DNA of 64,000 nucleotides, taken from the NCBI RefSeq assembly GCF_022524345.1, contig NZ_JAKWJU010000002.1, positions 5,880,001 to 5,944,000 on the forward strand. Reading direction: 5' to 3'. The translations under genes and the position numbers were made by a program. This DNA is from Streptomyces marispadix (GTDB taxonomy: Bacteria > Actinomycetota > Actinomycetes > Streptomycetales > Streptomycetaceae). This document shows positions 15,858 to 25,421 of this stretch, piece by piece. How positions within the stretch are numbered: the stretch's first letter is position 1; each line of letters opens with the position of its first letter. The notes under the pieces are model-generated. The model was given only the letters and a program-made list of their open reading frames with translations, ran no database searches and was not told where the DNA came from.

Positions 15858-18038
15858 ATGCGGCTGCGGATCTTCCCGCCGGGCCTGCCCGTAGGAACGC
15901 CGCGGCGCTGGCGCTCTCTCGGCGCCGCGCTCCTGCGGGTGCTGGCCGTGTGGGCAGTGAGCACCCTGACGCTGCTGGTGCTCGCCGGTCTCCTCCCGGA
16001 CTTCCGCCTCCAGTCGCCCGACGGCGACAGCGCCACCTACATCGCCACCACGGGTGCCATAGGAGCCGGCGTCTTCGGGCTGCTCGGCGCGGTGGTGTGG
16101 CCCGTACTGGTACGGGCGCTGCTGCTGGTCCCCGCGCTCGTACTGGGCACGCTCGTCTTCTTCCTCAACGGTTCGCTGCTGTGGCTCGCGCTCTCCCTGG
16201 TGCCCTACGGGCGGGGGTCGGCCGACCCCGGCACGGCCGTCGTCGTGGCCGCCGCGATGTCGGCCGCGTCGTCTGCCGCCAGCACGGCGCTCGCCGTGCG
16301 CGACGACGGCGCCTACCGCCGCCGCTTCGCCCGCCTCGCCGACCGGCGGCGCCGCCGCCAGGGGCTGGGCCCGGTGCCGCGTACCCCCGGCACGGTCTTC
16401 CTCCAGCTCGACGGCGTCGGACACCGTCTGCTGCGCGAGGCGGTCACCGCCGCGGACGGACGGCCCCCGCTGATGCCCGCCGTCGCCGCCATGTACGAGG
16501 GCACACACCGGCTGACCCGCTGGCGTACGGACTGGCAGTCCCAGACCGGGGCCAGCCAGCTCGGCATCCTCCACGGCACCAACAGGGACGTCCCCGCCTT
16601 CCGCTGGTACGAGAAGGAATCGGGGCAGGTACTGATCAGCAACCGGCCCTCGGGCGCCGCCGAACTCCAGCGCCGCGCCGTCGAGATGAGCGGAGACCGC
16701 GGGCTGCTCGCCGTCGACGGCGCCAGCCGCGGCAACCTCTTCGGCGGCGGTGCCAACCAGCTCGCGCTCGTGGTGTCGGTGGCCGCGCGCCGGGGCCGGG
16801 ACAACCGCTCCCGCGCGGGCTACTTCGCCTACTTCTCAGACCCCGCCAACGCCACACGCACCGCGGTCTCCTTCGTCGCCGAGGCCGTGCGGGAGGTCGT
16901 GCAGTCCACGCGGTCGCGGCTGCGCGGCGACCGGCCGAGGGTGCCTCGCGCCGGGCTGTATCCGCTGATCCGTGCCTTCGCGACGGTCGTCCAGCGGGAC
17001 GTGGTGGTCGCGGCGGTGCTGGGGGACGTCTTCAGCGGGCGCAGCGCCGTCTTCGCCGACCTCGTGGGCTACGACGAGGTGGCACACCATTCGGGGCCTC
17101 GCGGCCGGGACGCGTGCCAGGTGCTGCGCAGGCTCGACCGCTCGGTGGCGCTGATCGCCAAGGCGGCTCAGCGTGCCCCGCGCCCGTACCGGCTGGTCCT
17201 CCTCTCCGACCACGGTCAGAGCCCGGGGGAGACCTTCCGCAGGGCCTACGGGCTGACGCTGGAGGACCTCGTGAGGGCGGGATGCGGGCTGCCGGTCTCG
17301 CGCCGGGTGGGGCGCACGCCCAGCGGCGCGGAGGCGCGTGCGGCGGCGCGTGCGGCGCTGCACAGACCGGAGGACGGCCCGCTGGAGGAGGAGCGCACAC
17401 CGTCGAGGAGCGCGGGCCCGGTGGTGCTGGCGTCCGGCAACCTCGGGCTGGTGTCGTTCCCGGACGTGCCGGGACGGATGTCGAGGGAGCAGATCGACAA
17501 GCGGCATCCGGCGCTGCTGCGCACGCTCGCCGACCATCCCGGCATCGGTTTCCTGCTGGTGCACGGCGAGCGCCACGGGCCCGTCGTACTGGGTGCGGGC
17601 GGTGCCGAACACCGCCTGGACACGGGGGAGATCACCGGCGGGCCGGACCCGCTGGCGCACTACGGGGCGGGTGCCGCGGCGGCGGTGCGGCGCACGGCGG
17701 GATACCGCAACGTCCCCGACATCATGATCAACTCTGCGGTCGATCCGGACACCGGCCACGTCCACGCCTTCGAGCAGCAGATCGGCTCGCACGGCGGCCT
17801 CGGCGGCGAGCAGAGCGAGGCGTTCCTGCTCTCGCCGCGCGAACTGTCCGCCCCGACGGACGGTGAGGAACTGGCCGGGGCGGAGCAGGTGCACCGCGTA
17901 CTGCGGCGCTGGCTGGACGAGTCCGCGGGGTGCGCGCCGCCGGCGGCGCGCACGGGAGACGACCCCGTGCCGGAGCAGCGGGAGCAGCGTGAACACCCGG
18001 ACCGCGACCGGGAGTTCCCCGCGGCGCATACCGCGTGA
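15858..18038 (+). CDS. membrane-anchored phosphodiesterase / alkaline-phosphatase superfamily protein
   Basis: A 726-residue protein. The first about 150 residues hold four membrane segments (LLRVLAVWAVSTLTLLVLAGLL, TGAIGAGVFGLLGAVVW, LLLVPALVLGTLVFFLNGSLLWLAL, AAAMSAASSAASTALAV), resembling a holin-like membrane domain. From about 175 the alkaline-phosphatase fold begins: TVFLQLDGVGHRLL (metal ligand D), DWQSQTGASQLGILHG, then FADLVGYDEVAHHSGPRG and LVLLSDHGQSPGETF (metal-binding D and H), ending in INSAVDPDTGHVHAFEQQIGSHGGLGG. It probably hydrolyses a phosphodiester or acts on a lipid-linked group at the membrane. The ATG at 15858 follows CAGGAGG. It is divergent from the MBL-DedA pair. Confidence 0.82.
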   Translation: MRLRIFPPGLPVGTPRRWRSLGAALLRVLAVWAVSTLTLLVLAGLLPDFRLQSPDGDSATYIATTGAIGAGVFGLLGAVVWPVLVRALLLVPALVLGTLVFFLNGSLLWLALSLVPYGRGSADPGTAVVVAAAMSAASSAASTALAVRDDGAYRRRFARLADRRRRRQGLGPVPRTPGTVFLQLDGVGHRLLREAVTAADGRPPLMPAVAAMYEGTHRLTRWRTDWQSQTGASQLGILHGTNRDVPAFRWYEKESGQVLISNRPSGAAELQRRAVEMSGDRGLLAVDGASRGNLFGGGANQLALVVSVAARRGRDNRSRAGYFAYFSDPANATRTAVSFVAEAVREVVQSTRSRLRGDRPRVPRAGLYPLIRAFATVVQRDVVVAAVLGDVFSGRSAVFADLVGYDEVAHHSGPRGRDACQVLRRLDRSVALIAKAAQRAPRPYRLVLLSDHGQSPGETFRRAYGLTLEDLVRAGCGLPVSRRVGRTPSGAEARAAARAALHRPEDGPLEEERTPSRSAGPVVLASGNLGLVSFPDVPGRMSREQIDKRHPALLRTLADHPGIGFLLVHGERHGPVVLGAGGAEHRLDTGEITGGPDPLAHYGAGAAAAVRRTAGYRNVPDIMINSAVDPDTGHVHAFEQQIGSHGGLGGEQSEAFLLSPRELSAPTDGEELAGAEQVHRVLRRWLDESAGCAPPAARTGDDPVPEQREQREHPDRDREFPAAHTA

Positions 18039-18054
18039 GGGAGGGGCGGGCGGC

Positions 18055-19245
18055 CTAGCCCCGTATGGGGGCGCCCACCTCGCGCAGATGCCGCAGCGCT
18101 TCGCGCCATGAGGCGACGAGCCCCGTCTCGTGGTACGGGATGCCGAGTTCGGCGCAGTAGCCGCGGACGATGGCGCGTGCCCTGCGCAGATGCGGCGAGG
18201 GCATGCTCGGGAACAGATGGTGCTCTATCTGGTGGTTGAGCCCGCCGAGCAGGACGTCGGTGAGCGGGCCGCCCCGTACGTTGCGGGAAGTGAGCACCTG
18301 CCGCCGCAGGAAGTCGGGGCGGTCGTCGCCGGTGAGCGTCGGCATGCCCTTGTGGTTGGGGGCGAAGATCGAACCGAGGTAGACGCCGAAGACGGCCTGG
18401 TGCACGAAGAGGAACGCCAGCGCCATCCCAGGCGGAAGCATCAGCAAGAGCGCGGCGAGATACGCCCCGATGTGCGTGAAGAGCAGCACGCCCTCCACCA
18501 CCCGGCGCTTCATGTGCCCCTCGCGCAGTGCCCGGACGCTGGAGACATGGAGGTTGAAGCCCTCCAGCGTCAGCAGCGGGAAGAAGAGCGCCGCCTGATG
18601 ACGCCCCACGAAGCGCGGCAGTCCCTTCGCCTCGCGTGCCTGCCGCTGCGACCAGACGAGGATGTCGGGACTCACGTCGGGGTCGAGTTCCTCGTGGTTG
18701 GGGTTTGCGTGGTGGCGGGTGTGCTTGTTCATCCACCAGCCGTACGACATTCCGATGCCCAGGTTGCCGACGACGAGGCCGCCGATCTCGCTCGGACGTC
18801 GCCTGCTGAAGACCTGACGGTGCGCGAGATCGTGGGCGGCCAGGGCGAGTTGGCCGAATACCAGGCCCAGGAACGCGGCGACGGCGAGCTGCCACCAGCT
18901 CTCGCCGAGCGTGAAGAACCCGGCCCACCCGGCGGCGAACGCCAGGCCCACGAGCGTCAGCCGCAGCGTGTAGTAGCCGGGCCGGCGGCGCATCAGCCCG
19001 GCTGCTTCGATCCGTGCGTGGAGGCGGGCGAAGTCGCTTCCCTGACGGCTGCCCCGCCGGGGCCGGTCTTGGTTGCCGTGCCGGTCGCCCTCCTGGTCGC
19101 CGTTCTGGTCGGCGTGCCGGTCGTACGGGCCGGAGCGGGCCGGCGACGGTGGCGACGTGGGGCGGGCGGCGGAGGCGGCCCCGGGAGGGGCCGTGGGAGG
19201 AGCCGTCGGACGGGAGGCTGCCGTATGGCTCAGCGGTGTCGTCAT
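18055..19245 (-). CDS. acyl-lipid fatty acid desaturase
   Basis: A 396-residue integral membrane di-iron enzyme of the front-end desaturase group. The three histidine boxes are present: AAHDLAHRQVF, NKHTRHHANPN and NHQIEHHLFPSMP (QxxHH form). Hydrophobic helices flank them (LTLVGLAFAAGWAGFFTL, VAAFLGLVFGQLALAAH, HIGAYLAALLLMLPPGMALAFLFV). It would introduce a double bond into membrane-lipid acyl chains, using ferredoxin or cytochrome; no reductase is adjacent. The first about 75 residues are polar and repeat-like (DRHADQNGDQEGDRHGNQDR) and not part of the enzyme core. The ATG at 19245 follows GGGAGG by 8 bases. It may be cotranscribed with the upstream YrhK gene, 187 bases away. Confidence 0.9.
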   Translation of the reverse strand: MTTPLSHTAASRPTAPPTAPPGAASAARPTSPPSPARSGPYDRHADQNGDQEGDRHGNQDRPRRGSRQGSDFARLHARIEAAGLMRRRPGYYTLRLTLVGLAFAAGWAGFFTLGESWWQLAVAAFLGLVFGQLALAAHDLAHRQVFSRRRPSEIGGLVVGNLGIGMSYGWWMNKHTRHHANPNHEELDPDVSPDILVWSQRQAREAKGLPRFVGRHQAALFFPLLTLEGFNLHVSSVRALREGHMKRRVVEGVLLFTHIGAYLAALLLMLPPGMALAFLFVHQAVFGVYLGSIFAPNHKGMPTLTGDDRPDFLRRQVLTSRNVRGGPLTDVLLGGLNHQIEHHLFPSMPSPHLRRARAIVRGYCAELGIPYHETGLVASWREALRHLREVGAPIRG

Positions 19246-19432
19246 GCATCGAGCCTCCCGTTGCCGACGGGGGAGGCGACAGCCGCGCAGCCTGTGTCTC
19301 ACCAGGGGTGCTGCCCGCAGCGCGGGGGTGTTGCCAGACGTACCTCGCCCGTCGGGTGTGCCTCGCGGGGGCGCGCGATGTGCCTGGTCCCAGCCGGGGG
19401 TCGGCAGGGCTCACCGGGGGTCGGCGGAGGGT

Positions 19433-19816
19433 TCAGAAGTCCTGCGACGTCTCCTGTGCGGCGTAGTCCCCGCCGTGCAGCCGCAGCAGATGGAACTGGC
19501 GCGACAGCCGGATCAGCGGCCTGACCAGCAGCTCCACACTTCCTAAGACGAAGCACCAGGTGCCTGCCTGCTGTGTGCCGGGGTAGAAGAACATGACGCT
19601 GCCGGCGAGGAACCACACGGCGACGAGGATGTCGTTGGCGATGCTCGCCAGCGCATAGCGCTGACGGATCTGGATCTCCGCGTGGCCCATACGGATCGTC
19701 AGCGGCGGCTTGGATTCGCCGTGCCGTGTCCGCGGCCGTGGACGCTGCCCTGACTCCTGCCCCGGCGCCGGGCCTTCGGACCCGGAGCGTGATTCGTCGG
19801 AACCGTCCTCGGACAC
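19433..19816 (-). CDS. YrhK-like small membrane protein
   Basis: A 127-residue protein with a charged Pro/Arg/Ser-rich first 40 residues, then LTIRMGHAEIQIRQRYALASIANDILVAVWFLAGSVMFFYPGTQQAGTWCFVLGSVELLVRPLIRLSR, two membrane helices that match the YrhK-domain pattern (pfam YrhK). Function unknown. The GTG at 19816 is preceded by AGGAGG at a spacing of about 8. It lies between the PHP gene and the desaturase gene, all on the minus strand. Confidence 0.72.
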   Translation of the reverse strand: MSEDGSDESRSGSEGPAPGQESGQRPRPRTRHGESKPPLTIRMGHAEIQIRQRYALASIANDILVAVWFLAGSVMFFYPGTQQAGTWCFVLGSVELLVRPLIRLSRQFHLLRLHGGDYAAQETSQDF

Positions 19817-19893
19817 CTTCGTCCTCCTGTCGCATCGGTGGCTTCGGCCGCATCGACCGCGGCGCCGCAAGGTCCGGGCTCGGCCGCCCGTCC

Positions 19894-20940
19894 TCACCTG
19901 CCGCGGGAGCCGTGTGCCCAGCTCAGCAGCTCCGCCGCCGTCCAGGTCGTGACGACGCGCTCCGCGGGCACACCGCACTCCACCGCGCGCACACACCCGT
20001 TGATCTGCCAGTCGAGCTGTCCCGGCGCATGGGCGTCGGTGTCGATCGAGAAGAGCACGCCGGCGGCGACGGCCTGCCGCAGCAGCCGACGCGGCGGATC
20101 GAGCCGTTCCGGGCGGCAGTTGATCTCCACGGCGGTGCCCGACCCGGCACACGCCGCGAAGACCGCCTCCGCGTCGAAGTCGGACTCCGGACGGCTTGAG
20201 CGCAGCCTGCCGGTGCAGTGACCGAGCACGTCCACCAGCGGATTGCGGACGGCGGCGGTCATCCGCCGCGTCATGTCCGCAGACGGCATCCGCAGCTTCG
20301 AATGCACGGAAGCCACCACCAGATCGAGCCGGGCCAGCAGCTCCTCCTCCTGGTCCAGCGAGCCGTCCAGGAGGATGTCGCACTCGATGCCGGTCAGCAG
20401 ACGGAACGGAGCGAGCCGTTCGTTGACCTCCGCCACCACGTCGAGCTGCTGACGCAGACGCTCCGCGGACAGGCCGCGAGCGACCGTCAGCCGTGGCGAG
20501 TGGTCGGTCAACACGGCCCACTCATGGCCGAGTTCGGCGGCCGTACGGGCCATCTCCTCGATGGGGCTGCCGCCGTCGGACCAGTCGGAGTGCATATGGC
20601 AGTCGCCGCGCAGCGCGGAGCGCAGCCGCCGTGCCTCGTCGGTGACCGGTGCGTCGTCCACGGTGGTCGCCGCCGGAGCGGTCTCCGCCTCCCGCTCCAG
20701 CCTGGCGAGATAGCCGGGTACCTCGCCGCGCAGCGCCTCCCGTACGACCTGCGCGGTCTTGGGCCCCACCCCTTTCAGCGACTCCAGCTCTCCTGTGGCG
20801 GCGGCACGCCGCTCCACCTCCTGGGGGCCCAGTGCTGCCAGTACGCGGGACGCGGTACGGAAGGCACGCACCCGGTAGGTGGGCGCCTGCACTCGTTCCA
20901 GCAGGAAGGCGATCCTGTCCAGTGCCGTGAGCGGGTCCAC
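19894..20940 (-). CDS. PHP-domain phosphoesterase with helix-hairpin-helix (PolX-like)
   Basis: A 348-residue protein. Residues 1-80 form a helix-hairpin-helix DNA-binding region (LDRIAFLLERVQAPTYRVRAFRTASRVL and SLKGVGPKTAQVVREAL), as in the N-terminus of PolX. From about 110 a PHP domain follows with metal-ligand motifs GDCHMHSDWSDGG, WAVLTDHSPR, GIECDIL, VASVHSK, LGHCTGR, EINCRPERLDPP and SIDTDAHAPG. No polymerase palm lies between them, so it is a PHP phosphatase or nuclease acting on DNA or a phosphate ester; precise substrate unknown. The GTG at 20940 has GGAGGG 7 bases upstream. Confidence 0.85.
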   Translation of the reverse strand: MDPLTALDRIAFLLERVQAPTYRVRAFRTASRVLAALGPQEVERRAAATGELESLKGVGPKTAQVVREALRGEVPGYLARLEREAETAPAATTVDDAPVTDEARRLRSALRGDCHMHSDWSDGGSPIEEMARTAAELGHEWAVLTDHSPRLTVARGLSAERLRQQLDVVAEVNERLAPFRLLTGIECDILLDGSLDQEEELLARLDLVVASVHSKLRMPSADMTRRMTAAVRNPLVDVLGHCTGRLRSSRPESDFDAEAVFAACAGSGTAVEINCRPERLDPPRRLLRQAVAAGVLFSIDTDAHAPGQLDWQINGCVRAVECGVPAERVVTTWTAAELLSWAHGSRGR

Positions 20941-21112
20941 CGGGCGCCCTCCTCGCCGTTCTCGTCGCCCTCCCCTTCCGGGCCGTCACCTTCCACGGTC
21001 GCGCATACGGCCGCCGGGCGCCCCCCGGAGCGGGAATCACCGACCGGAGCGGTAAGCCCTGACAGGCCCGACCGCCCCGGGGCCCGCCCACCCGGCCCCG
21101 GCCTCAGCCGGT

Positions 21113-22261
21113 TCAGCCCGTCCTCTCCAGGCGTGCGACGCCGATATGCGCGTCAGCCATCCCGTAGAAGACATGGCGCACGCCGTCGATCTCCTCGATC
21201 GCCGTGGGGAAGACGACGTTCGGCACCGTCCCTGAGCGTTCCTCCTCCGTCTCCGGTGCCATCAGCGGCTCCGCCGAGCGGGCCAGGACCCTCGCCGGGT
21301 CCGCCGGGTCGAGGATCATCGCCCCCGCCGAGTAGCTGACGTTCTGCTGCTGGGCCACGAACCGCTCCATGTTCCCGGAGACACCGTGGTGGATCAGCAG
21401 CCATCCCTCATCGACCCGCACCGGTGCCGGGCCCGCGCCGATCTTGAGCTGCTCCCAGGGGTGTTCGGACAGCGCTACGAGCCGGTGGTGGCGCGGCCTG
21501 GTCAGCGCGGTGACGTCCGCCTGGGCCTCGGCGGCTGGCACATAGCTGATCCAGATGCCGGGCCGCTCGTCGGTGACGCCTGCCGGAAGGTGCACGCCCT
21601 CGCCGGGACGGAACCAGCCCAGATCCCACATGGGCCGGTGCAGCATCGCGTAAGCGGGCTCGCCGTCCGGGCCGGGCACGGGTTCCGGGAAGTGCACGAC
21701 GTCCTTGTTGGGGAAGAGGTTGAGGTCGGTGTCGAGATCCGGCTGATAGGCGAACTGGAGGGGACCGATCCGCCGCCAGTCGCGCAGATCGGCGGAGACG
21801 GCGAGCGCCGGGCGCGGACCGAGCGGCCCGTAGGCGACGTACGACATCACGTACTGGCCGAGGCTCTCGATCCACGTCACCCTCGGGTCCTCGACGCCCG
21901 CGTTGTTCTTGCCGCGCTCCCAGCCCGCGTCAGGGGCGAGTACCACTCCGCGCCGGGTGACGCCCGTGGGCACCCCGTCCGTCAGCGTCACCTCGGCGAG
22001 TCCCACGCGGGAGACATTCCCCTCGGCGACGAGGCGGGGCAGCAGATGGAGCGAGCCGTCCTCGGTACGTCCGGACGCCGGGTTGAGCACGCCCTCCGCC
22101 TCCAGCGGGTCGCCCGGGGACGGCGACATCACGACGCCTTCTCGTACGAGCCGGTACGGGACATGTGAGGAGACGCCTCCGGCGGCCGGACGGGCCGGGC
22201 CGCCGAAGTCGGCGGCGTCAGCGGTCTGTTCGCGGGAGGCGTCGGTGGAGCGGTCGGACAC
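21113..22261 (-). CDS. GH130-type beta-mannoside phosphorylase/glycosidase
   Basis: A 382-residue cytoplasmic enzyme of the five-bladed beta-propeller type. EGVLNPASGRTEDGSLHLLPRLVAEGNVSRVGLA, WERGKNNAGVEDPRVTWIESLGQYVMSYVAYG, FPNKDVVHFPEPV, AMLHRPMWDLGW and IHHGVSGN follow the GH130 mannooligosaccharide/mannosyl-glucose phosphorylase pattern; the aspartate in EDPRV is the probable acid catalyst. It would cleave imported beta-mannosides by phosphorolysis. It is the last gene of the lacI-binding protein-permease-permease operon, 7 bases after the permease stop, which supports an oligosaccharide substrate brought in by that transporter. GTG start at 22261 with a weak ribosome binding site, so coupling is likely. 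Confidence 0.85.
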   Translation of the reverse strand: MSDRSTDASREQTADAADFGGPARPAAGGVSSHVPYRLVREGVVMSPSPGDPLEAEGVLNPASGRTEDGSLHLLPRLVAEGNVSRVGLAEVTLTDGVPTGVTRRGVVLAPDAGWERGKNNAGVEDPRVTWIESLGQYVMSYVAYGPLGPRPALAVSADLRDWRRIGPLQFAYQPDLDTDLNLFPNKDVVHFPEPVPGPDGEPAYAMLHRPMWDLGWFRPGEGVHLPAGVTDERPGIWISYVPAAEAQADVTALTRPRHHRLVALSEHPWEQLKIGAGPAPVRVDEGWLLIHHGVSGNMERFVAQQQNVSYSAGAMILDPADPARVLARSAEPLMAPETEEERSGTVPNVVFPTAIEEIDGVRHVFYGMADAHIGVARLERTG

Positions 22262-22268
22262 TGTGGGA

Positions 22269-23111
22269 TCAGCCCTTTGTCGCGGAGTCGATGTTCGTCT
22301 GTGTGAAGTGGCGCTGGAAGAGCAGGAAGAGCACCACGGCGGGCACGGCCAGCACGCACGCCCCGGCCATCACGGCACCCGTCGGGTTCTCGACGGTGCC
22401 GCGCAGATTGCTCATGAACCCGGCGAGCGACACCGCGAGCGGCTGCATCTCGGCGTCCTTGGTCACCAGGAACGGCCACAGGAACTCGTTCCAGGGGCCG
22501 ATGAAGGCGATCAGAGTGCCGGTCAGCAGCGCGGGCCGCGCCATCGGAAGCGCCACCCGCCACAGGATGCGCAGCTCGCCGGCGCCGTCGATGCGTGCCG
22601 CCTCGAAGAGTTCGGCGGGAAGCTGGAGGAAGAACTGGCGGAAGAGGAAGACGGCCGTGGAGTTGACCGCGAAGGGAAGGATCATCCCGAGATAGCTGTC
22701 GCCCAGCCCGTAGTCCCGCACCACCAGTACGTACAGCGGAAGCATCAGAAGCTGGAACGGCACGGTCTGAACGAGCAGCAGCGCACCGAAGAGCGTGCTG
22801 CGCCCGCGGAAGTGCAGCCGCGCCAGGCCGTATCCGGCGAGCACTCCGATCACGAGCGTGCACAGCAGCACGCCCGCCGTGAAGACGCCGGAGTTGACCA
22901 GCGAAGTGCCGAGCGAGACAGCGCCGTTGACGGCCTCGTAGTTCTGTGTGCCGCTGCTGCCCGGGGTGGGGATCACCGAGCCCAGGTCGCCGGTCGTCTG
23001 CTTGCTCAGCGACTGCGACAGCATGTACGCGAAGGGGAAGAGGAAGACGACGGCTCCTGCCGTGAGCAGGGCCAGCTTCGGCCAACTGGTGCTGTGGCGG
23101 CGTGTGTTCAC
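22269..23111 (-). CDS. carbohydrate ABC transporter permease (MalG-type)
   Basis: A 280-residue membrane protein with six predicted helices, starting KLALLTAGAVVFLFPFAYMLSQSL. The cytoplasmic EAA loop reads EAARIDGAGELRILWRVALPMARPAL, the contact site for the ATPase. Belongs to the CUT1 sugar importer family; the partner permease gene ends 3 bases upstream. No ATPase gene is in the operon, as is common in streptomycetes where a shared MsiK-type ATPase is used (established for Streptomyces; inference here). Confidence 0.92.
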   Translation of the reverse strand: MNTRRHSTSWPKLALLTAGAVVFLFPFAYMLSQSLSKQTTGDLGSVIPTPGSSGTQNYEAVNGAVSLGTSLVNSGVFTAGVLLCTLVIGVLAGYGLARLHFRGRSTLFGALLLVQTVPFQLLMLPLYVLVVRDYGLGDSYLGMILPFAVNSTAVFLFRQFFLQLPAELFEAARIDGAGELRILWRVALPMARPALLTGTLIAFIGPWNEFLWPFLVTKDAEMQPLAVSLAGFMSNLRGTVENPTGAVMAGACVLAVPAVVLFLLFQRHFTQTNIDSATKG

Positions 23112-23114
23112 GGC

Positions 23115-24116
23115 TCACGCTCCCTTGCGCTCGGTGAGCCTGCGGGCGATCAGCGAGAGCGTCACCACGACCAGCACCAGCACGACGCCCAGCGCCGCCG
23201 CGAAGTCCGGATGCGCCTGCTCGATGCCCTTCTGGTAGAGGATCAGCACCGGCGAGGCCGATGCATGGTCGGGACCGCCGCCGCCGGTGAGCAGATACGG
23301 CTCGGTGAAGAGGTTGGAGCCCTTGATGACGGCGAGCACGGTGACGAGGGTCGTCGCATGCCGGACACCGGGCACCGTCACCGCCATGAACGTCCGTACC
23401 CGTCCCGCGCCGTCCACGCCTGCCGCCTCGTACAGCTCGCGGGGCACGCTCTGGAGCGCGGCGAGATAGAGCATCACGAAGAAGCCGAGGTTGGTCCAGG
23501 TGACGAAGACCGCCACGACCGGCATCGCCAGCACCGAGTTGACCAGCCACGAGGGGTCGGGGGCGAGGCCGCCGAGCAGATGGTTCAGCAGCCCGTCCGT
23601 GCCGAAGAGATAGCCCCACACCGCCACCAGCGCCACGCTCGCCGTGATGTACGGCAGGTAGTAGGCGGCGCGGAAGAACGACCGCAGCGGCACACGGGAG
23701 TTGAGCGCCGACGCGAGTACGAGCGAGAGCACGACCGTCAGCGGGATGTTGATGACGAGGAAGACGGCGATGTTGAGGAAGGAGCGCAGCACCACCGGAT
23801 CGGTGAAGACGTCCTGGTAGTTGCGCAGTCCCACCCACGGTGCGTCCACCTCGGTGCCGGGGGCGGTGAAGTAGAAGCGGTGGAAGGACATCCACACCGT
23901 GTAGCCGAGCGGCACGGCGAAGACGACGACGAGGAACAGCGCGTACGGGGTGACGAACAGCGCGCCCAGCGGCGAACGGGCGCCGCGCGTACCGCCGCCC
24001 CGCGGACGGCCGCGCAGACCGCCACGCGGGCCGCCGCCCGGCGACACACCGCGGCCCGCAGTGCCGGGCGAAGGCGAACCGCCGCCTGAAGCAGGGGAGA
24101 TCAGAGGGAGACTCAT
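23115..24116 (-). CDS. sugar ABC transporter permease (MalF-type)
   Basis: A 333-residue protein. The first 50 residues are Gly/Pro/Arg-rich and cytoplasmic; six helices follow from LGALFVTPYALFLVVVFAVPLGYTVWMSF. The EAA loop is ELYEAAGVDGAGRVRTFMAVTVPGVRHATTL. It pairs with the MalG-type permease to make the CUT1 channel. The ATG at 24116 has GAGG 6 bases upstream; a TTG at 24131 is also in frame. Confidence 0.92.
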   Translation of the reverse strand: MSLPLISPASGGGSPSPGTAGRGVSPGGGPRGGLRGRPRGGGTRGARSPLGALFVTPYALFLVVVFAVPLGYTVWMSFHRFYFTAPGTEVDAPWVGLRNYQDVFTDPVVLRSFLNIAVFLVINIPLTVVLSLVLASALNSRVPLRSFFRAAYYLPYITASVALVAVWGYLFGTDGLLNHLLGGLAPDPSWLVNSVLAMPVVAVFVTWTNLGFFVMLYLAALQSVPRELYEAAGVDGAGRVRTFMAVTVPGVRHATTLVTVLAVIKGSNLFTEPYLLTGGGGPDHASASPVLILYQKGIEQAHPDFAAALGVVLVLVVVTLSLIARRLTERKGA

Positions 24117-24134
24117 CGGGGACCTCGGCAATCG

Positions 24135-25421
24135 TCAGTACTCGTCGAGGAGTTCGGAGACCTTCTCGGAGGCGTCGCGCAGCGCGGGCTCGGGCCGTTC
24201 GCGCCCGAAGACCACGGACGCCGTCCAGCGGTCCCGCAGCGCCTGCCACAGGTCGACGGACCCGGCGACACCGGGCACCTCGACGATCCGGTCCGCCTGG
24301 TCGGCGAACTTCCGGTAGCCCGGGTTCTTCTCGAACCAGCCCTCGTACGTCTTCAGCAGGTCCGGGCGCATCGGCATCTGGCCCGTCTCGTCCAGCAGGG
24401 CGCCGTCCTGCCTCTTCGACGTGGCGAACCTCAGCACGTCCCAGGCCGTCGCGCGGTTCTCGCAGGCGCTGAACATCGAGACCGACTTCTCGTCGGAGAA
24501 GGTGTGCGTCTTCGAGGCCGGCACGCCACGCGAGGTCGGCACGGGCACCACACCCCAGTCGATGCTGTCCTTGTACGCCGCGACCGCCCACGGCCCTGCG
24601 GCCGTCATCGCCGCCTTGCCCGCGGCCATCGAGTCGCCGGGGAACAGCTCCTGCTGCGCCAGCCTCTCCCGGTACAGGCCGCGCCAGAACCTCACGACGC
24701 GGCGGCCCTCCGGGGTGTCGAACCGCGGCTTGCCGTCCTCGACGAGCTGCCTGCCGCCCGTCTCCGCGATGAAGGACGGATAGAAGTCGAACCACGACTG
24801 GAAGAACTCGGAGCTGGGCGCCGGCCAGATCGCCGCCTTCGCCGCTCCGCTGCGCACGAGCTTGCGCGAGGAGGCCAGGAAGTCCTCGTACGTCGACAGC
24901 TTCGGATGCTCGGGGTCGAGCCCGGCCTTCGCGAAGAGCTTCTTGTTGTAGAGGATCATCACGGGGTTGCTCTTCCAGGGGAGCTGGTAGAACTTCCCGT
25001 CCTCGGAACGGTATTGGGCCGCCCGCTCGCCCGTACGTGCCGTGATGTACTCCTCCGCGCCGGGGAAGCCGTCGAGGGGGACGAGACCCGCCTGCTTCTG
25101 GAACTGCGGCACGGACGCGGGCGAGGTGTTGAAGACCAGGCATGCGCTGTTGCCCGCGACGATGGACGCGCTGAGCGCCTCCTCGGAGGTCTTGCCCGCG
25201 GGTATCTTCTGGGCCTTGATCCGCTCGCGCGGGTGCTTCGCGTTCCACTCGGCTATCCACTTCTCGCCCCAGGCCACTTCCTGGGCGTTGTTGGACAGCC
25301 ACACCGTGACGGGGCCGCGTGACGATGACGCGGCAGCGCTGTCGGGCGTCGTACGGGCGCATCCCGTGCTCGCGCCGGTGAGCGCGAGCAGCAGCAGCGC
25401 CGCCGCCGTCTTCCTCAGCAA
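24135..25421 (-). CDS. extracellular sugar-binding lipoprotein of ABC importer
   Basis: A 428-residue CUT1 solute-binding protein. The signal peptide RKTAAALLLLALTGASTGC ends in a lipobox, so the mature protein is a membrane-anchored lipoprotein starting at Cys21. The family blocks VTVWLSNNAQEVAWGEKWIAEWNAKHP, YQLPWKSNPVMILYNKKLF, TAAGPWAVAAYKD, and VPTSRGVPASKTHTFSDEKSVSMFS are visible. TTG at 25421 is the start, with GGAG 6 bases upstream; it overlaps the end of lacI by 7 bases. Ligand is probably a beta-mannoside or related oligosaccharide because of the linked GH130 enzyme (inference). Confidence 0.9.
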   Translation of the reverse strand: MLRKTAAALLLLALTGASTGCARTTPDSAAASSSRGPVTVWLSNNAQEVAWGEKWIAEWNAKHPRERIKAQKIPAGKTSEEALSASIVAGNSACLVFNTSPASVPQFQKQAGLVPLDGFPGAEEYITARTGERAAQYRSEDGKFYQLPWKSNPVMILYNKKLFAKAGLDPEHPKLSTYEDFLASSRKLVRSGAAKAAIWPAPSSEFFQSWFDFYPSFIAETGGRQLVEDGKPRFDTPEGRRVVRFWRGLYRERLAQQELFPGDSMAAGKAAMTAAGPWAVAAYKDSIDWGVVPVPTSRGVPASKTHTFSDEKSVSMFSACENRATAWDVLRFATSKRQDGALLDETGQMPMRPDLLKTYEGWFEKNPGYRKFADQADRIVEVPGVAGSVDLWQALRDRWTASVVFGRERPEPALRDASEKVSELLDEY